A DNA stretch of 57,319 nt from Anaerolineales bacterium UBA5195 (GTDB lineage: Bacteria > Chloroflexota > Anaerolineae > Anaerolineales > Villigracilaceae). Within the stretch, counting starts at the first letter, position 1. Each line of letters opens with the position of its first letter. Below, piece by piece: positions 24,133 to 32,074 of this stretch. The DNA lies in the NCBI GenBank assembly GCA_002412925.1, contig DHVZ01000082.1, forward strand, positions 1 through 57,319, written 5' to 3'. The notes beneath the pieces were generated by a model. It was not told where the DNA came from. It did not search any database and saw nothing but the letters and a program-made list of their open reading frames with translations. The position numbers and the translations under genes were made by a program.

Positions 24133-25359
24133 TTACTTCTTTTCCTGGTTTCTTAAAACACTCGGCAGCAACGCATAGAACTCCGTGGCGCGGACGACAT
24201 CATTAAGCGGCACATTTTCGTTGGTCATATGTGCGGTTTTCTCGTCGCCAGGGCCAAAGCCGATCGAGGGGATCCCGGCCTTGCCGGCCCAATAAGTGCC
24301 GTTGGTCGAGAAGTCCCAGGTGCCCAGTTCGCGCTTCTCGCCCCAAAGCGCTTCGACCGTGCGCTGCCCGGCCTGAGTCAACGGATGCGCCTCATCCAAC
24401 AACCAGGGCGGGTAGAATTTCGAGACCGGAAAGACAAATCCTGTATAGGAGGGCGCATCGTAGAACAGCTCTTCAACCTCGATTTCGTCTTGCAGGTAAT
24501 CGGGGATCAGTCCCTTGATCTGCGCAATTACCTCGTCGCGCGGCTCGTTCGAAGTGATCCGCCGGTCGATGTAGATTGTGAACTGATCAGGCACCGCATT
24601 GAGCGAAGCCGTGCGCGCCGAGACATCGGTTACCGCAATGGAGGGAGTGCCCTGCACAGGGTGATAACCCATTCCGAAGCGCATCCGACGATCCAACTCG
24701 CGGATTTGCGTAATGATCGCCATCATCTTGTAGACGGCGTTATCGCCCAGGTAGTGCGAGGCCGCATGCGCCGACCTGCCGCTGGCAGTGACCTTCAACT
24801 CGATCCGGCCCTTATGCCCACGATAGACCTGCATCTTGGTCGGTTCGCCGATGACGACAAAATCGGGCTTGACCTTGGGGTCGGCTTCGACAAAGGCGTT
24901 GGGCGCGATGCCATCACACCATTCTTCCATGTTGCCAAAGTAGTAAGCGGTGTAGCCCTCAAGCAGACCCAGGTCGCGGGCAATCGCCAGACCATAAACC
25001 ATACCAGGCGTAGAATTTTTCTCATCGCAAGCCCCGCGCGCATACAGGAGGCCATTCTCAACCTTGCCCACGAACGGATCCCATTCCCATTCATCAGGAT
25101 CGCCCACGCCGACGGTATCAATGTGCGAGTCAAAGACGATCACTTTCGACCCCTGGCCGATGCGCCCCAGGACATTGCCCATCTTGTCAAAACGGGCTTC
25201 ATCGTAACCAAGTTTGTTCATCTCGGCAATGATGCGGTCACCGACCTCCTTGAGTTGTCCATCCATGCTGGGGATGGCGCAAATATCACGCATGAATTGA
25301 ATAATCTCGTTACGAGAATGCTCAACCCTCGCCTGGATTTCTTGAACTATATTTGTCAT
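24133..25359 (-). CDS. ygeY: YgeY-like M20 family hydrolase
   Basis: 408 residues, M20 metallohydrolase. Zinc ligands are expected in FDSHIDTVGVGD, GACDEKNS and NMEEWCDG, with GEPTKMQVYRGHKGRIEL starting the lid domain. The HIDTVGVGD form and length fit the YgeY family, annotated as a selenium-metabolism-linked hydrolase and part of the anaerobic urate pathway (with ygeW, ygeX, ygfK, hyuA, ssnA). GGAGTGAAAC before the ATG. Lies downstream of the GntR gene. ArgE/DapE-like acylase or carbamoyl hydrolase activity is possible. Confidence 0.82.
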   Translation of the reverse strand: MTNIVQEIQARVEHSRNEIIQFMRDICAIPSMDGQLKEVGDRIIAEMNKLGYDEARFDKMGNVLGRIGQGSKVIVFDSHIDTVGVGDPDEWEWDPFVGKVENGLLYARGACDEKNSTPGMVYGLAIARDLGLLEGYTAYYFGNMEEWCDGIAPNAFVEADPKVKPDFVVIGEPTKMQVYRGHKGRIELKVTASGRSAHAASHYLGDNAVYKMMAIITQIRELDRRMRFGMGYHPVQGTPSIAVTDVSARTASLNAVPDQFTIYIDRRITSNEPRDEVIAQIKGLIPDYLQDEIEVEELFYDAPSYTGFVFPVSKFYPPWLLDEAHPLTQAGQRTVEALWGEKRELGTWDFSTNGTYWAGKAGIPSIGFGPGDEKTAHMTNENVPLNDVVRATEFYALLPSVLRNQEKK

Positions 25360-25432
25360 GTTTCACTCCTCTAACAATGAAATTTGAAGATCGCAGGTTG
25401 AATGAACTTCCTGTTTTCACCTGTAAATTTAT

Positions 25433-26149
25433 TTATACCGCGCCTACTCGTCTCACAACATGGAACTTGAAGTAGCCGGGCAAGAAATAACTGTGCGAGA
25501 AATCGACCACAGAACCAGAGGCCGTAAACAACTTGGCGGTGAAATGCAGGAGCACGTCACCGCGCTGAATTTCGAGCATCTTGGCCACTTCGGCGCTGGC
25601 AATGGTCGCGCTGATTTCAGCGCGGCTGACTGTCAACGGGTCGCCACGCTGCAGCAGGAAATCGAGCACCGAGCCGCTGAACTTCGCGGTCAATTCTTCG
25701 GGATGGAGCACGTTTTCAGGCAGGGTATCAACCAGGTACGCCACCGGGCGGGAATCAGCGCGCATGGTGCGGCGGACGCGCACCAGCCCGGTTTCCTCGG
25801 GAACGTCGAGCGCTTCGGCACACTCGAGATCTGCCGGGACCTGCTCGATAAAGACTTCACCCGGGCCAACATCCAGGTTGGTGCGGCGGGCCAGGGTCAA
25901 CATGCTCTCGAGAATTTCGAGGCCGCCCTCCAGAACCGGCACCTTTCCAACGATAAATGTTCCAGCCCCTTGGCGGCGGCGGATGAGGCCCTGGGTCTCG
26001 AACATACGCATGGCCTCGCGCAACGTGGCGCGGCTGACGCCAAGCTGCTTTGCCAGGTCAGGTTCGGATGGCAGGCGTGAATTGGCCGGAAGTTCGGCAA
26101 TCAGGGTGGCGAGATCAGCTTGCAGGCGTTGGAAAGGAAAGTGAGGCAT
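25433..26149 (-). CDS. GntR family regulator with UTRA ligand domain
   Basis: 238 residues. Winged helix at residues 1-70 (LPSEPDLAKQLGVSRATLREA, GLIRRRQGAGTFI) and a C-terminal UTRA domain (HutC subfamily; VRRTMRADSRPVAYL, FSHSYFLPGYFKFHVVRR). GGAG before ATG 26149 decides the start. It sits within the operon of purine and ureide genes and is the best candidate to bind the TTGTCNGACAA palindromes found at 18307 and 31686. Ligand not known; HutC relatives bind pathway intermediates. Confidence 0.88.
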   Translation of the reverse strand: MPHFPFQRLQADLATLIAELPANSRLPSEPDLAKQLGVSRATLREAMRMFETQGLIRRRQGAGTFIVGKVPVLEGGLEILESMLTLARRTNLDVGPGEVFIEQVPADLECAEALDVPEETGLVRVRRTMRADSRPVAYLVDTLPENVLHPEELTAKFSGSVLDFLLQRGDPLTVSRAEISATIASAEVAKMLEIQRGDVLLHFTAKLFTASGSVVDFSHSYFLPGYFKFHVVRRVGAV

Positions 26150-26175
26150 GGTTACTCCAATTTTGTGGCGCTGAA

Positions 26176-26679
26176 TTATTTGCCATGCAGCTTGCGAATG
26201 GCAAGGATATCTTCCTGAATGTGACCGTTGGCGTGTCTGGGAATCATCCCGATCACCCATTCAATGGGGACGTTTGTCGGTTCAGACTGCCCGCGAAAAG
26301 TAATATGCCCGGAACGCTGCCAGGCTTCGTCAGGCAGGTGAGCCAGTAAATCAGCCAGATCCTGAAGACTGCCATGGAAAGCGGCCAGGGCCGGGGCTAG
26401 CGGGCGGCGTTCGAAAGCCCAGACATCAGCCCATTCATCCTGGGTCAATTGCATATACCAGGTGAAAGGCAGTTCCACGTCCTCGAAACCCAGAATCGCC
26501 TTGACGCAGATCGCAAACATCATCTGGCCGTTACAAATATGATGCGCCACCTGGCGGATCGACCAACCTTCGCCTTTGTTCAAGTTTAAATCCTCGTCGC
26601 TCAAGCCAGCCAGGGCCGCTTCGAGCTGGTCGGGGACCTGGAGGTAGGTTTCGAGCAGCTTCTGATGATTTTCATTCAT
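26176..26679 (-). CDS. DinB family protein
   Basis: 167 residues, DinB/YfiT four-helix fold. Metal-site histidines are expected in RQVAHHICNGQMMF and PRHANGHIQED. Members include thiol transferases and metal hydrolases; the specific activity here is unknown. Its ATG shares one base with the stop of adenine deaminase (TGATG), so the two are translationally coupled and probably function together or at least are co-expressed. Confidence 0.8.
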   Translation of the reverse strand: MNENHQKLLETYLQVPDQLEAALAGLSDEDLNLNKGEGWSIRQVAHHICNGQMMFAICVKAILGFEDVELPFTWYMQLTQDEWADVWAFERRPLAPALAAFHGSLQDLADLLAHLPDEAWQRSGHITFRGQSEPTNVPIEWVIGMIPRHANGHIQEDILAIRKLHGK

Positions 26680-28472
26680 CAGATCGTCTCCACTACCGGG
26701 ATAAACTCAAACCGGGTCACATCCACCAGGCCTTTATCCGAAATGCGCAGTTCGGGAATGACGACCAGGGCCAGCAGGGCCAACTGCATATTGGGGTTGT
26801 TCAACCGGCAGCCGCAGGTTTTGAAACCTTCCAACACAGTAGCGGCTTTTTGGGCAACGATTTCCACCGGCTGGTTCGACATCAACCCGGCAATTGGCAG
26901 CTGCACCTCACCGATAATTTTTCCGTTCTTGACAACCACCTGCCCTCCGCCGGTTTCAGCCAGGCGGTTGACGGCAACCGCCATCGAAGCCTGATCGGTG
27001 CCGACCACGATCAGGTTGTGGCAGTCGTGGGCCACGGTGGTGGCAACGGCACATTTTTCGGTGAAACCAAACCCGCTCACCAGGGCAACCTGGATCTCGC
27101 CCGTGCCGCGGTGACGTTCTATCACGGCGATTTTGGCCACCTCAGGAACGTCGGGGTGCAGGCGCGAAAGATCAGGGATCTGAATTTCGCCTTCGACCAC
27201 CGGAAGTTCAAAGTGCAAATGACGCGTAGGAGCCTGGTTCTCGATGATTCCGATCACATTGCACAACACCTGCCGCTCCCCGCTTGTTACACGCAGCTTA
27301 AAATCGGCTTCCGATAACTTACGAGGCAGGTGTACACTTTTCGTAACCCAGGCCGGATACGGGTAGGGTTTTGATTTCAGGAGAGACCGTTCATCGCGCG
27401 CAATTACCGTCCCTTTGGCGATAACGGTCTGGGCGTGAAAATCGTCCAAATTTTCCACAAACAGGATGTCGGCCCAGCGGCCGGGGGCAATCTGGCCCAT
27501 CTCACGGCTGACGCCAAAATGGTCGGCAGTGTTGATGGTTGCCATCTGGATGGCCGTGAGCGGCTTGATCCCGGCCTGGATGGCGATGCGCAGGACGCGA
27601 TCCATGTGGCCGGTACGGATGGTCTCCGCGTGGCTGTCGTCGGTGCAGAGCAGGAAGTGACGCGGATCGAGGCCATGTTCGGTTATGGCCGCGACCTGGT
27701 TGGCAACATCGTGCCAGGCCGAGCCATGCCGCAGCATGACTTTCATGCCCTGGCGGGCGCGGATAATCGCGCCTTCCACGGTCGTACCTTCGTGGTCGTC
27801 CTCGATGCCGCCCGCCAGGTAGCCATGGAAAGACAGGCCAAAATCAGGCGGCGGATAGTGCCCGCCAATCACCTTCCCAGCCTGATGGGTAGCGCGCAGT
27901 TCGGCGTGCATTTTCTCATCAGCGGAGATGACGCCAGGATAGTTCATCATTTCGCCCAGGCCGATGATGCCGGGCCAGGTCATGGCTTCAGCCACATCGG
28001 CGGGGCTGATCGAGGCGCCGGGCGTTTCCAGCCCGGGCGCGGACGGAACGCAGGAGGGCACCTGAACAAAGACATGGATCGGCTGGTTGAGGGCTTCATC
28101 GACCATTAGTTTGACACCGCGCAGGCCAAAGATGTTGGCGATTTCGTGCGGGTCGACAAACATGCCAGTTGTGCCAAACGGGGCGACGGCGCGGACAAAC
28201 TCAGTGACAGTGACCATGCCGCTTTCGACGTGCATGTGCGCATCCAACAGGCCGGGGACGAGGTAACGTCCTGCCGCATCGAGTACCTCGGTTTGGGGGC
28301 CAATGGCATGGTCGGCGTTTTCGCCGACATAGGCGATCCGTCCTTCGACGATGGCAAGATCAGTATTCGGGAGGATCTCCCCGGTCTGGACACAGACCCA
28401 TTGTCCGTTTTTGATGACCATATCAGCCGGAGTGCGGCCCATGGCGACATTGACGAGTGTTTGAGAAAGCAT
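26679..28472 (-). CDS. ade: Adenine deaminase
   Basis: 597 residues, amidohydrolase superfamily, typical length for bacterial Ade. Converts adenine to hypoxanthine plus ammonia using a di-iron/manganese site. Evidence: LVPGLLDAHMHVESGM, FVDPHEIANIFGLRG, GHYPP, LCTDDSHAET, and the C-terminal domain with the VATTVAHDCHNLIVVG phrase. AGGAGAAAAGA before the ATG. Coupled to the DinB gene. It feeds hypoxanthine toward xanthine; no xanthine dehydrogenase is in the window. Confidence 0.94.
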   Translation of the reverse strand: MLSQTLVNVAMGRTPADMVIKNGQWVCVQTGEILPNTDLAIVEGRIAYVGENADHAIGPQTEVLDAAGRYLVPGLLDAHMHVESGMVTVTEFVRAVAPFGTTGMFVDPHEIANIFGLRGVKLMVDEALNQPIHVFVQVPSCVPSAPGLETPGASISPADVAEAMTWPGIIGLGEMMNYPGVISADEKMHAELRATHQAGKVIGGHYPPPDFGLSFHGYLAGGIEDDHEGTTVEGAIIRARQGMKVMLRHGSAWHDVANQVAAITEHGLDPRHFLLCTDDSHAETIRTGHMDRVLRIAIQAGIKPLTAIQMATINTADHFGVSREMGQIAPGRWADILFVENLDDFHAQTVIAKGTVIARDERSLLKSKPYPYPAWVTKSVHLPRKLSEADFKLRVTSGERQVLCNVIGIIENQAPTRHLHFELPVVEGEIQIPDLSRLHPDVPEVAKIAVIERHRGTGEIQVALVSGFGFTEKCAVATTVAHDCHNLIVVGTDQASMAVAVNRLAETGGGQVVVKNGKIIGEVQLPIAGLMSNQPVEIVAQKAATVLEGFKTCGCRLNNPNMQLALLALVVIPELRISDKGLVDVTRFEFIPVVETI

Positions 28473-28496
28473 TCTTTTCTCCTGTAAGAGCCAGGT

Positions 28497-28640
28497 GGTC
28501 GAGTAGCCTCGAAAGCGCTTTGAGGGGCGTACACTTGCACCTCACTGCGTTCTGTGCAGTGCAGGTGTCGAGACCACATTATCAAGCATTTTCTTGTATA
28601 GTTGGTTTCGATACGGCGGGAGAACACCGCCTACTCGACC
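28497..28640. repeat. Palindromic element with GGTCGAGTAG ends
   Basis: About 144 bp bounded by GGTCGAGTAG and CTACTCGACC, a perfect 10-bp terminal inverted repeat. It holds an inner hairpin (28530-28567) also found inside an otherwise different element at 49490-49525. It occupies the gap between the GT-C gene and adenine deaminase. Confidence 0.7.
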
Positions 28641-28661
28641 AACGAGATAACTATTGATTCT

Positions 28662-30260
28662 TTACTTATTTTCAAAAACCAGACCGGGGTTACGAGAAAC
28701 ATAACTGGCAATCAGGTAATCGTACTGGCCGGTATTGAATTTCCAGATTTCGCCAACGCGATACCAATTCCAAATGGAGCCAGTCACCACATAGGATAAT
28801 TTTTCATAGTAAAGCGCCAGGTCAGGATCGGCAATCTGCAAAGTGCCGTCCTTGAGTGTTTCCGGATACCCGGCTGGGATGTTGCGCTTAAAATGGCCAA
28901 TGCGCCAACCGAGCGGATCCCTGGCGGGCAGACGCGCCAGGAGAGGGTCCACCAGGGCATAGGGGTCGGACTGGTAAATATCGGGACCATCCTGATAGCC
29001 AACCTTGCCAATCGCTCCGTGAAATGAGGCCTCACGAAGTTTGGTATAGACCCAGCTGCGGCCCGCAAAAGGCGAGCCAATCTCTGTATTACGAATGCCG
29101 CTGATCACGAGGCCCTGTTGAGGCTTGCCGCCAAACCAGGCCAGGCGTTCATCGGCAACCCCGCTGCCATCCAGCAACTTGAAATAGGATAGCGTGGTGG
29201 GCAATTGAGGCTCGAAAAGGGTCGAACGCACCGAAAAAACACCCAGTGCCAGCACAATGGCCAACCCGACCAGCATCGCCTGCCTGGAAAAAGTCTGCAA
29301 GCGCGCCAGCAGGACAGCGCAGACCAGGAACCCGGCGGTCAGGAAGCGGCCGCTCATGAAGTCGCCACCGATCTTGACCACATAGAGCAGATAAAGCAAG
29401 ACGCCAACGTAAGCCGCTATCGACTTCCGGTCGCGCTCCAGGAAGACGCCGACCCCCGCCAGGCCAATGACAAAGAGGGTCAGCGGGTCCCAGTGGATCG
29501 AATTCAGGAAATAATCCAACCCTTGCGCCACCAGCAAACGGTCGAGGATGCCGGTATTCAGCTTGGCGTAGGCCGTGTTCGGGAACAGGAAGCCGTAATA
29601 AAACAGGGAGAAAAGCTCCCACAAAATCAGCGGGGAAAAACCGAGCAGCGCAGAAAGCAGGTTTTTTCGCCAGAGCGCGCGTTCCTGCCAGTAAACAACC
29701 GCCAGCGCCGGGGCAACCAGCAGCAGCGCATCCAGCCGGTTGATGGCAATCAGCGCCGAAAGAAAGGCCAGCAGCAGGAAGCGAGGCGAATTCTCGAAGA
29801 ACTTCCACAGGAAGAGCGCCAGCAGGAAATGCGTCAGCGGGTTCTCCAACCCGGAGGTCGAATAATCCAGAAAGGCGCGGGAGAGAATCACCGCCGCGCC
29901 AAAAATCAAGATCGAGAGCGGGTCTTGCCGGATGCCGCGCGTGAGCAGCAGGAAAACCGTCAACGCAGAGAGCGCGATCGAGATGAACAGAGCCAGGAAA
30001 ACCAACCCGGCGCTGAACGAGATACCCAACAGGTTGACCTGGACGAAATACAAGGTCGAAAGCAGCAGCATCCAGAGTGGATGGGTAAAGGCTTGCACAC
30101 GAACATTGACGTTATAGCCCAGCCCATACCCGGCCCGGAAATTTTCAACCGTCCGAAAAGTGATATAGGCGTCATCAGAAACCCAGGCATTCCGCACTGC
30201 GATAAAAACAAAAAGCAGGACCAAAACAATGCCCAAAAACTTAATCTCGCGTTGCGTCAT
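28662..30260 (-). CDS. GT-C type membrane glycosyltransferase-like protein
   Basis: 532 residues with about ten hydrophobic helices followed by a soluble C-terminal domain from about residue 360. The first external loop has WVSDDAYITFR, the double-Asp motif of GT-C arabinofuranosyl/mannosyl transferases that use polyprenyl donors. GGAGACCCTGA before the ATG. It lies 19 bp after the SsnA-like gene in the same direction, an odd place for an envelope enzyme. A role in surface glycan synthesis is likely; donor and acceptor are unknown. Confidence 0.65.
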   Translation of the reverse strand: MTQREIKFLGIVLVLLFVFIAVRNAWVSDDAYITFRTVENFRAGYGLGYNVNVRVQAFTHPLWMLLLSTLYFVQVNLLGISFSAGLVFLALFISIALSALTVFLLLTRGIRQDPLSILIFGAAVILSRAFLDYSTSGLENPLTHFLLALFLWKFFENSPRFLLLAFLSALIAINRLDALLLVAPALAVVYWQERALWRKNLLSALLGFSPLILWELFSLFYYGFLFPNTAYAKLNTGILDRLLVAQGLDYFLNSIHWDPLTLFVIGLAGVGVFLERDRKSIAAYVGVLLYLLYVVKIGGDFMSGRFLTAGFLVCAVLLARLQTFSRQAMLVGLAIVLALGVFSVRSTLFEPQLPTTLSYFKLLDGSGVADERLAWFGGKPQQGLVISGIRNTEIGSPFAGRSWVYTKLREASFHGAIGKVGYQDGPDIYQSDPYALVDPLLARLPARDPLGWRIGHFKRNIPAGYPETLKDGTLQIADPDLALYYEKLSYVVTGSIWNWYRVGEIWKFNTGQYDYLIASYVSRNPGLVFENK

Positions 30261-30279
30261 TCAGGGTCTCCGAAATTCC

Positions 30280-31665
30280 TTACTTACTCAACAGCCGCTT
30301 GGCCGCCTGGTTATGCCGCGCGGCGAGTTCGACTTCATCCACGGTGACAAGCTGGCCTTCCTTGACAATAAACTTCCCGCCAACAACGGTGTAATCGACT
30401 TTGCCAGGCTGGCAGAAAACAACCGCCGCCACCGGGTCGTGGACCGCACCGCCGGCCAGGTCGAGGCGGTTCAGGTTGATGGCGTAAAAGTCGGCGCATT
30501 TGCCTTTTTCCAGGCTGCCGATGTCACTGCGGCCCAGGACCGCCGCCCCACCCCGTGAGCCAAGCCAGAGGGCCTCGCGAGCCGTCATCAGTTTGCGGCT
30601 GGGATCGTCGGAACGCGAATAGCCCGTAATCCCTTCTTTAACTCGCGCCAAAAGCATGGCCTGGCGGACTTCGGCCAGCAGGTGTGAACCGTCGTTCGAG
30701 GCGGAACCATCCACGCCCAGGCCAACGTTGACGCCCGCGGCGAGGTATTCCTTGATTGGGGCGATCCCGGAGGCCAGGCGCATATTGGAAGACGGACAAT
30801 GCGCCACACCGCAGTGGTGTTTGGCAAAGACGCCAATCTCCTCGGCGTTGACGTAGACCGAGTGCGCGAACCAGACATCCCCGCCGACCCAATCGACCGA
30901 TTCCATATAGCCAACTGGACGGTAGCCAAATTTCTGGAGGCAGAACTGCTCCTCGTCCTCGGTCTCGGCCAGGTGGGTGTGGAGATGCACACCGTATTTG
31001 CGCGCCAGTTTCGCAGATTCCTTCATCAGTTCGCCGGTGACACTGAAGGGCGAGCAGGGCGCAAGCACGATCTGGGTCATCGAACCCGGCCTGGGATCAT
31101 GGTAACGCTGGATCAGGCGCTCGCTATCGGCCAGGATGACATCTTCCTTGTCGGTAACCGAGTCCGGGGGGAGTCCACCCTGGGATTCGCCCAGGGACAT
31201 GGAACCGCGCGAGGCATGCAGACGAAGCCCGAGCTGCAGACCAGCCTCGATTTCATCATCCAGCTTGGAACCGTTCGGGAAGAGATAGAGATGGTCGGAG
31301 GCCGTCGTGCAGCCGCTCAGCGCCAGTTCGGCGAGCGCGGTCTGGGTCGAGGTGAAGATATCATCGGGGGTCAGGCGCGCCCAGATCGGGTAGAGCGTCT
31401 TGAGCCAGTTGAACAGGTTGGCATCCTGGGCAGCCGGGACGGCGCGCGTCAGGGTTTGGTAGAAGTGGTGGTGGGTGTTGACCAGCCCCGGCAAAAGGAC
31501 GTGACCGGAAAGATCGAGGATTTCATCCGCGCTGGCGGGCAGTTCGGCGGTGGGGCCGACCTGCTCGATGAAGCCATCGCGGATAAAAAGACCACCATCG
31601 GGAATTTCCCGCTGATGGTCGTCGAGTGTAGCCAGATAAGCGTGTTTGATCAGGAGAGTGGTCAT
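30280..31665 (-). CDS. SsnA/8-oxoguanine-deaminase-like amidohydrolase
   Basis: 461 residues, amidohydrolase superfamily (cytosine-deaminase-like). Metal-binding NTHHHFYQTLTR, VHLHTHLAETEDE, WFAHSVYVN and GLGVDGSASND are visible. The HHHFYQTLTRAVPAAQDANL phrase matches 8-oxoguanine deaminases and triazine aminohydrolases; SsnA of the urate cluster is a close relative. The reaction would yield urate from 8-oxoguanine or deaminate a related purine. It has its own promoter with a palindromic operator, making it the probable first gene of the run down to ygeW. Function at family level firm, substrate not. Confidence 0.82.
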   Translation of the reverse strand: MTTLLIKHAYLATLDDHQREIPDGGLFIRDGFIEQVGPTAELPASADEILDLSGHVLLPGLVNTHHHFYQTLTRAVPAAQDANLFNWLKTLYPIWARLTPDDIFTSTQTALAELALSGCTTASDHLYLFPNGSKLDDEIEAGLQLGLRLHASRGSMSLGESQGGLPPDSVTDKEDVILADSERLIQRYHDPRPGSMTQIVLAPCSPFSVTGELMKESAKLARKYGVHLHTHLAETEDEEQFCLQKFGYRPVGYMESVDWVGGDVWFAHSVYVNAEEIGVFAKHHCGVAHCPSSNMRLASGIAPIKEYLAAGVNVGLGVDGSASNDGSHLLAEVRQAMLLARVKEGITGYSRSDDPSRKLMTAREALWLGSRGGAAVLGRSDIGSLEKGKCADFYAINLNRLDLAGGAVHDPVAAVVFCQPGKVDYTVVGGKFIVKEGQLVTVDEVELAARHNQAAKRLLSK

Positions 31666-31685
31666 GGTTTTCTGCCCATTTCAAG

Positions 31686-31733
31686 AAGTTGTCTGACAAC
31701 TTATAGTTTATCCCAAACACCTAGACAAGTCAA
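31686..31733 (-). promoter_or_regulatory. Promoter and operator of the SsnA-like gene
   Basis: Minus strand: TTGACT (31728-31733), 17-bp spacer, TAAACT (31705-31710), then the 17-bp perfect palindrome AAGTTGTCAGACAACTT (31686-31702). Its core equals the arcC site at 18307-18319. Confidence 0.7.
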
Positions 31734-31773
31734 TTGATTCTGAGAAAATGTGACTTTTGGCACATTGAAGATT

Positions 31774-31957
31774 AGCCCCCTTCCCCGCCAGAAACATGCG
31801 GGGCGAAAAAGCCGGCCTTCCCCCAAATTCCAAGAACGGGAATTTAGGGGAAGGAGAAATTACTGGATTAAATTAAACAAGAGTTTTTTGAAATTCAAGT
31901 GATTTTCCCTCCCCCATTTTCCGAATTTTGGAAAATGGGGGAGGCCGGGAGGGGGTC
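31774..31957. repeat. Composite palindromic element (copy 1), upstream of the R-M gene
   Basis: Two C-rich hairpins in opposite orientation (31816-31854, imperfect, and 31908-31944, 15-bp perfect stem with 7-nt loop) flank a ~50-nt AT-rich core. Outer ends are GCCCCCTTCCCC and GGGAGGGGGTC, roughly inverted. A second composite of the same plan lies at 35710-35859, just past the R-M gene. No gene lies in 31734-32074. Confidence 0.75.
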
Positions 31958-31993
31958 GTTTTCGTTGTACAATTAATCATCACCGTCAACGCA

Positions 31994-32055
31994 GGTGACA
32001 GTCACTTTGCCCACTCCGCTACGCTACGGAGTGCTCCGCAAAAGTGACTGTCACC
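31994..32055. promoter_or_regulatory. Nested inverted repeats in front of the R-M gene
   Basis: GGTGACAGTCACTTT (31994-32008) and AAAGTGACTGTCACC (32041-32055) are perfect complements, and each contains the dyad GTGAC-N-GTCAC. Between them ACTCCG and CGGAGT form a second pair. The right arm ends 20 bp before the chosen start. It may be an operator for controlled R-M expression or a hairpin masking translation. Confidence 0.5.
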
Positions 32056-32074
32056 TTACATGAAAAGGGAAGCC

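Noticed and set aside
22921..24156. Plus-strand open frame of 411 codons opposite the PyrB-like gene
   Set aside because: Antisense shadow spanning two real genes and an intergenic palindrome; no family signature.
29205..30347. Plus-strand open frame of 380 codons rich in Gln/Arg
   Set aside because: Low-complexity composition is the mirror of membrane-helix codons of the GT-C gene.
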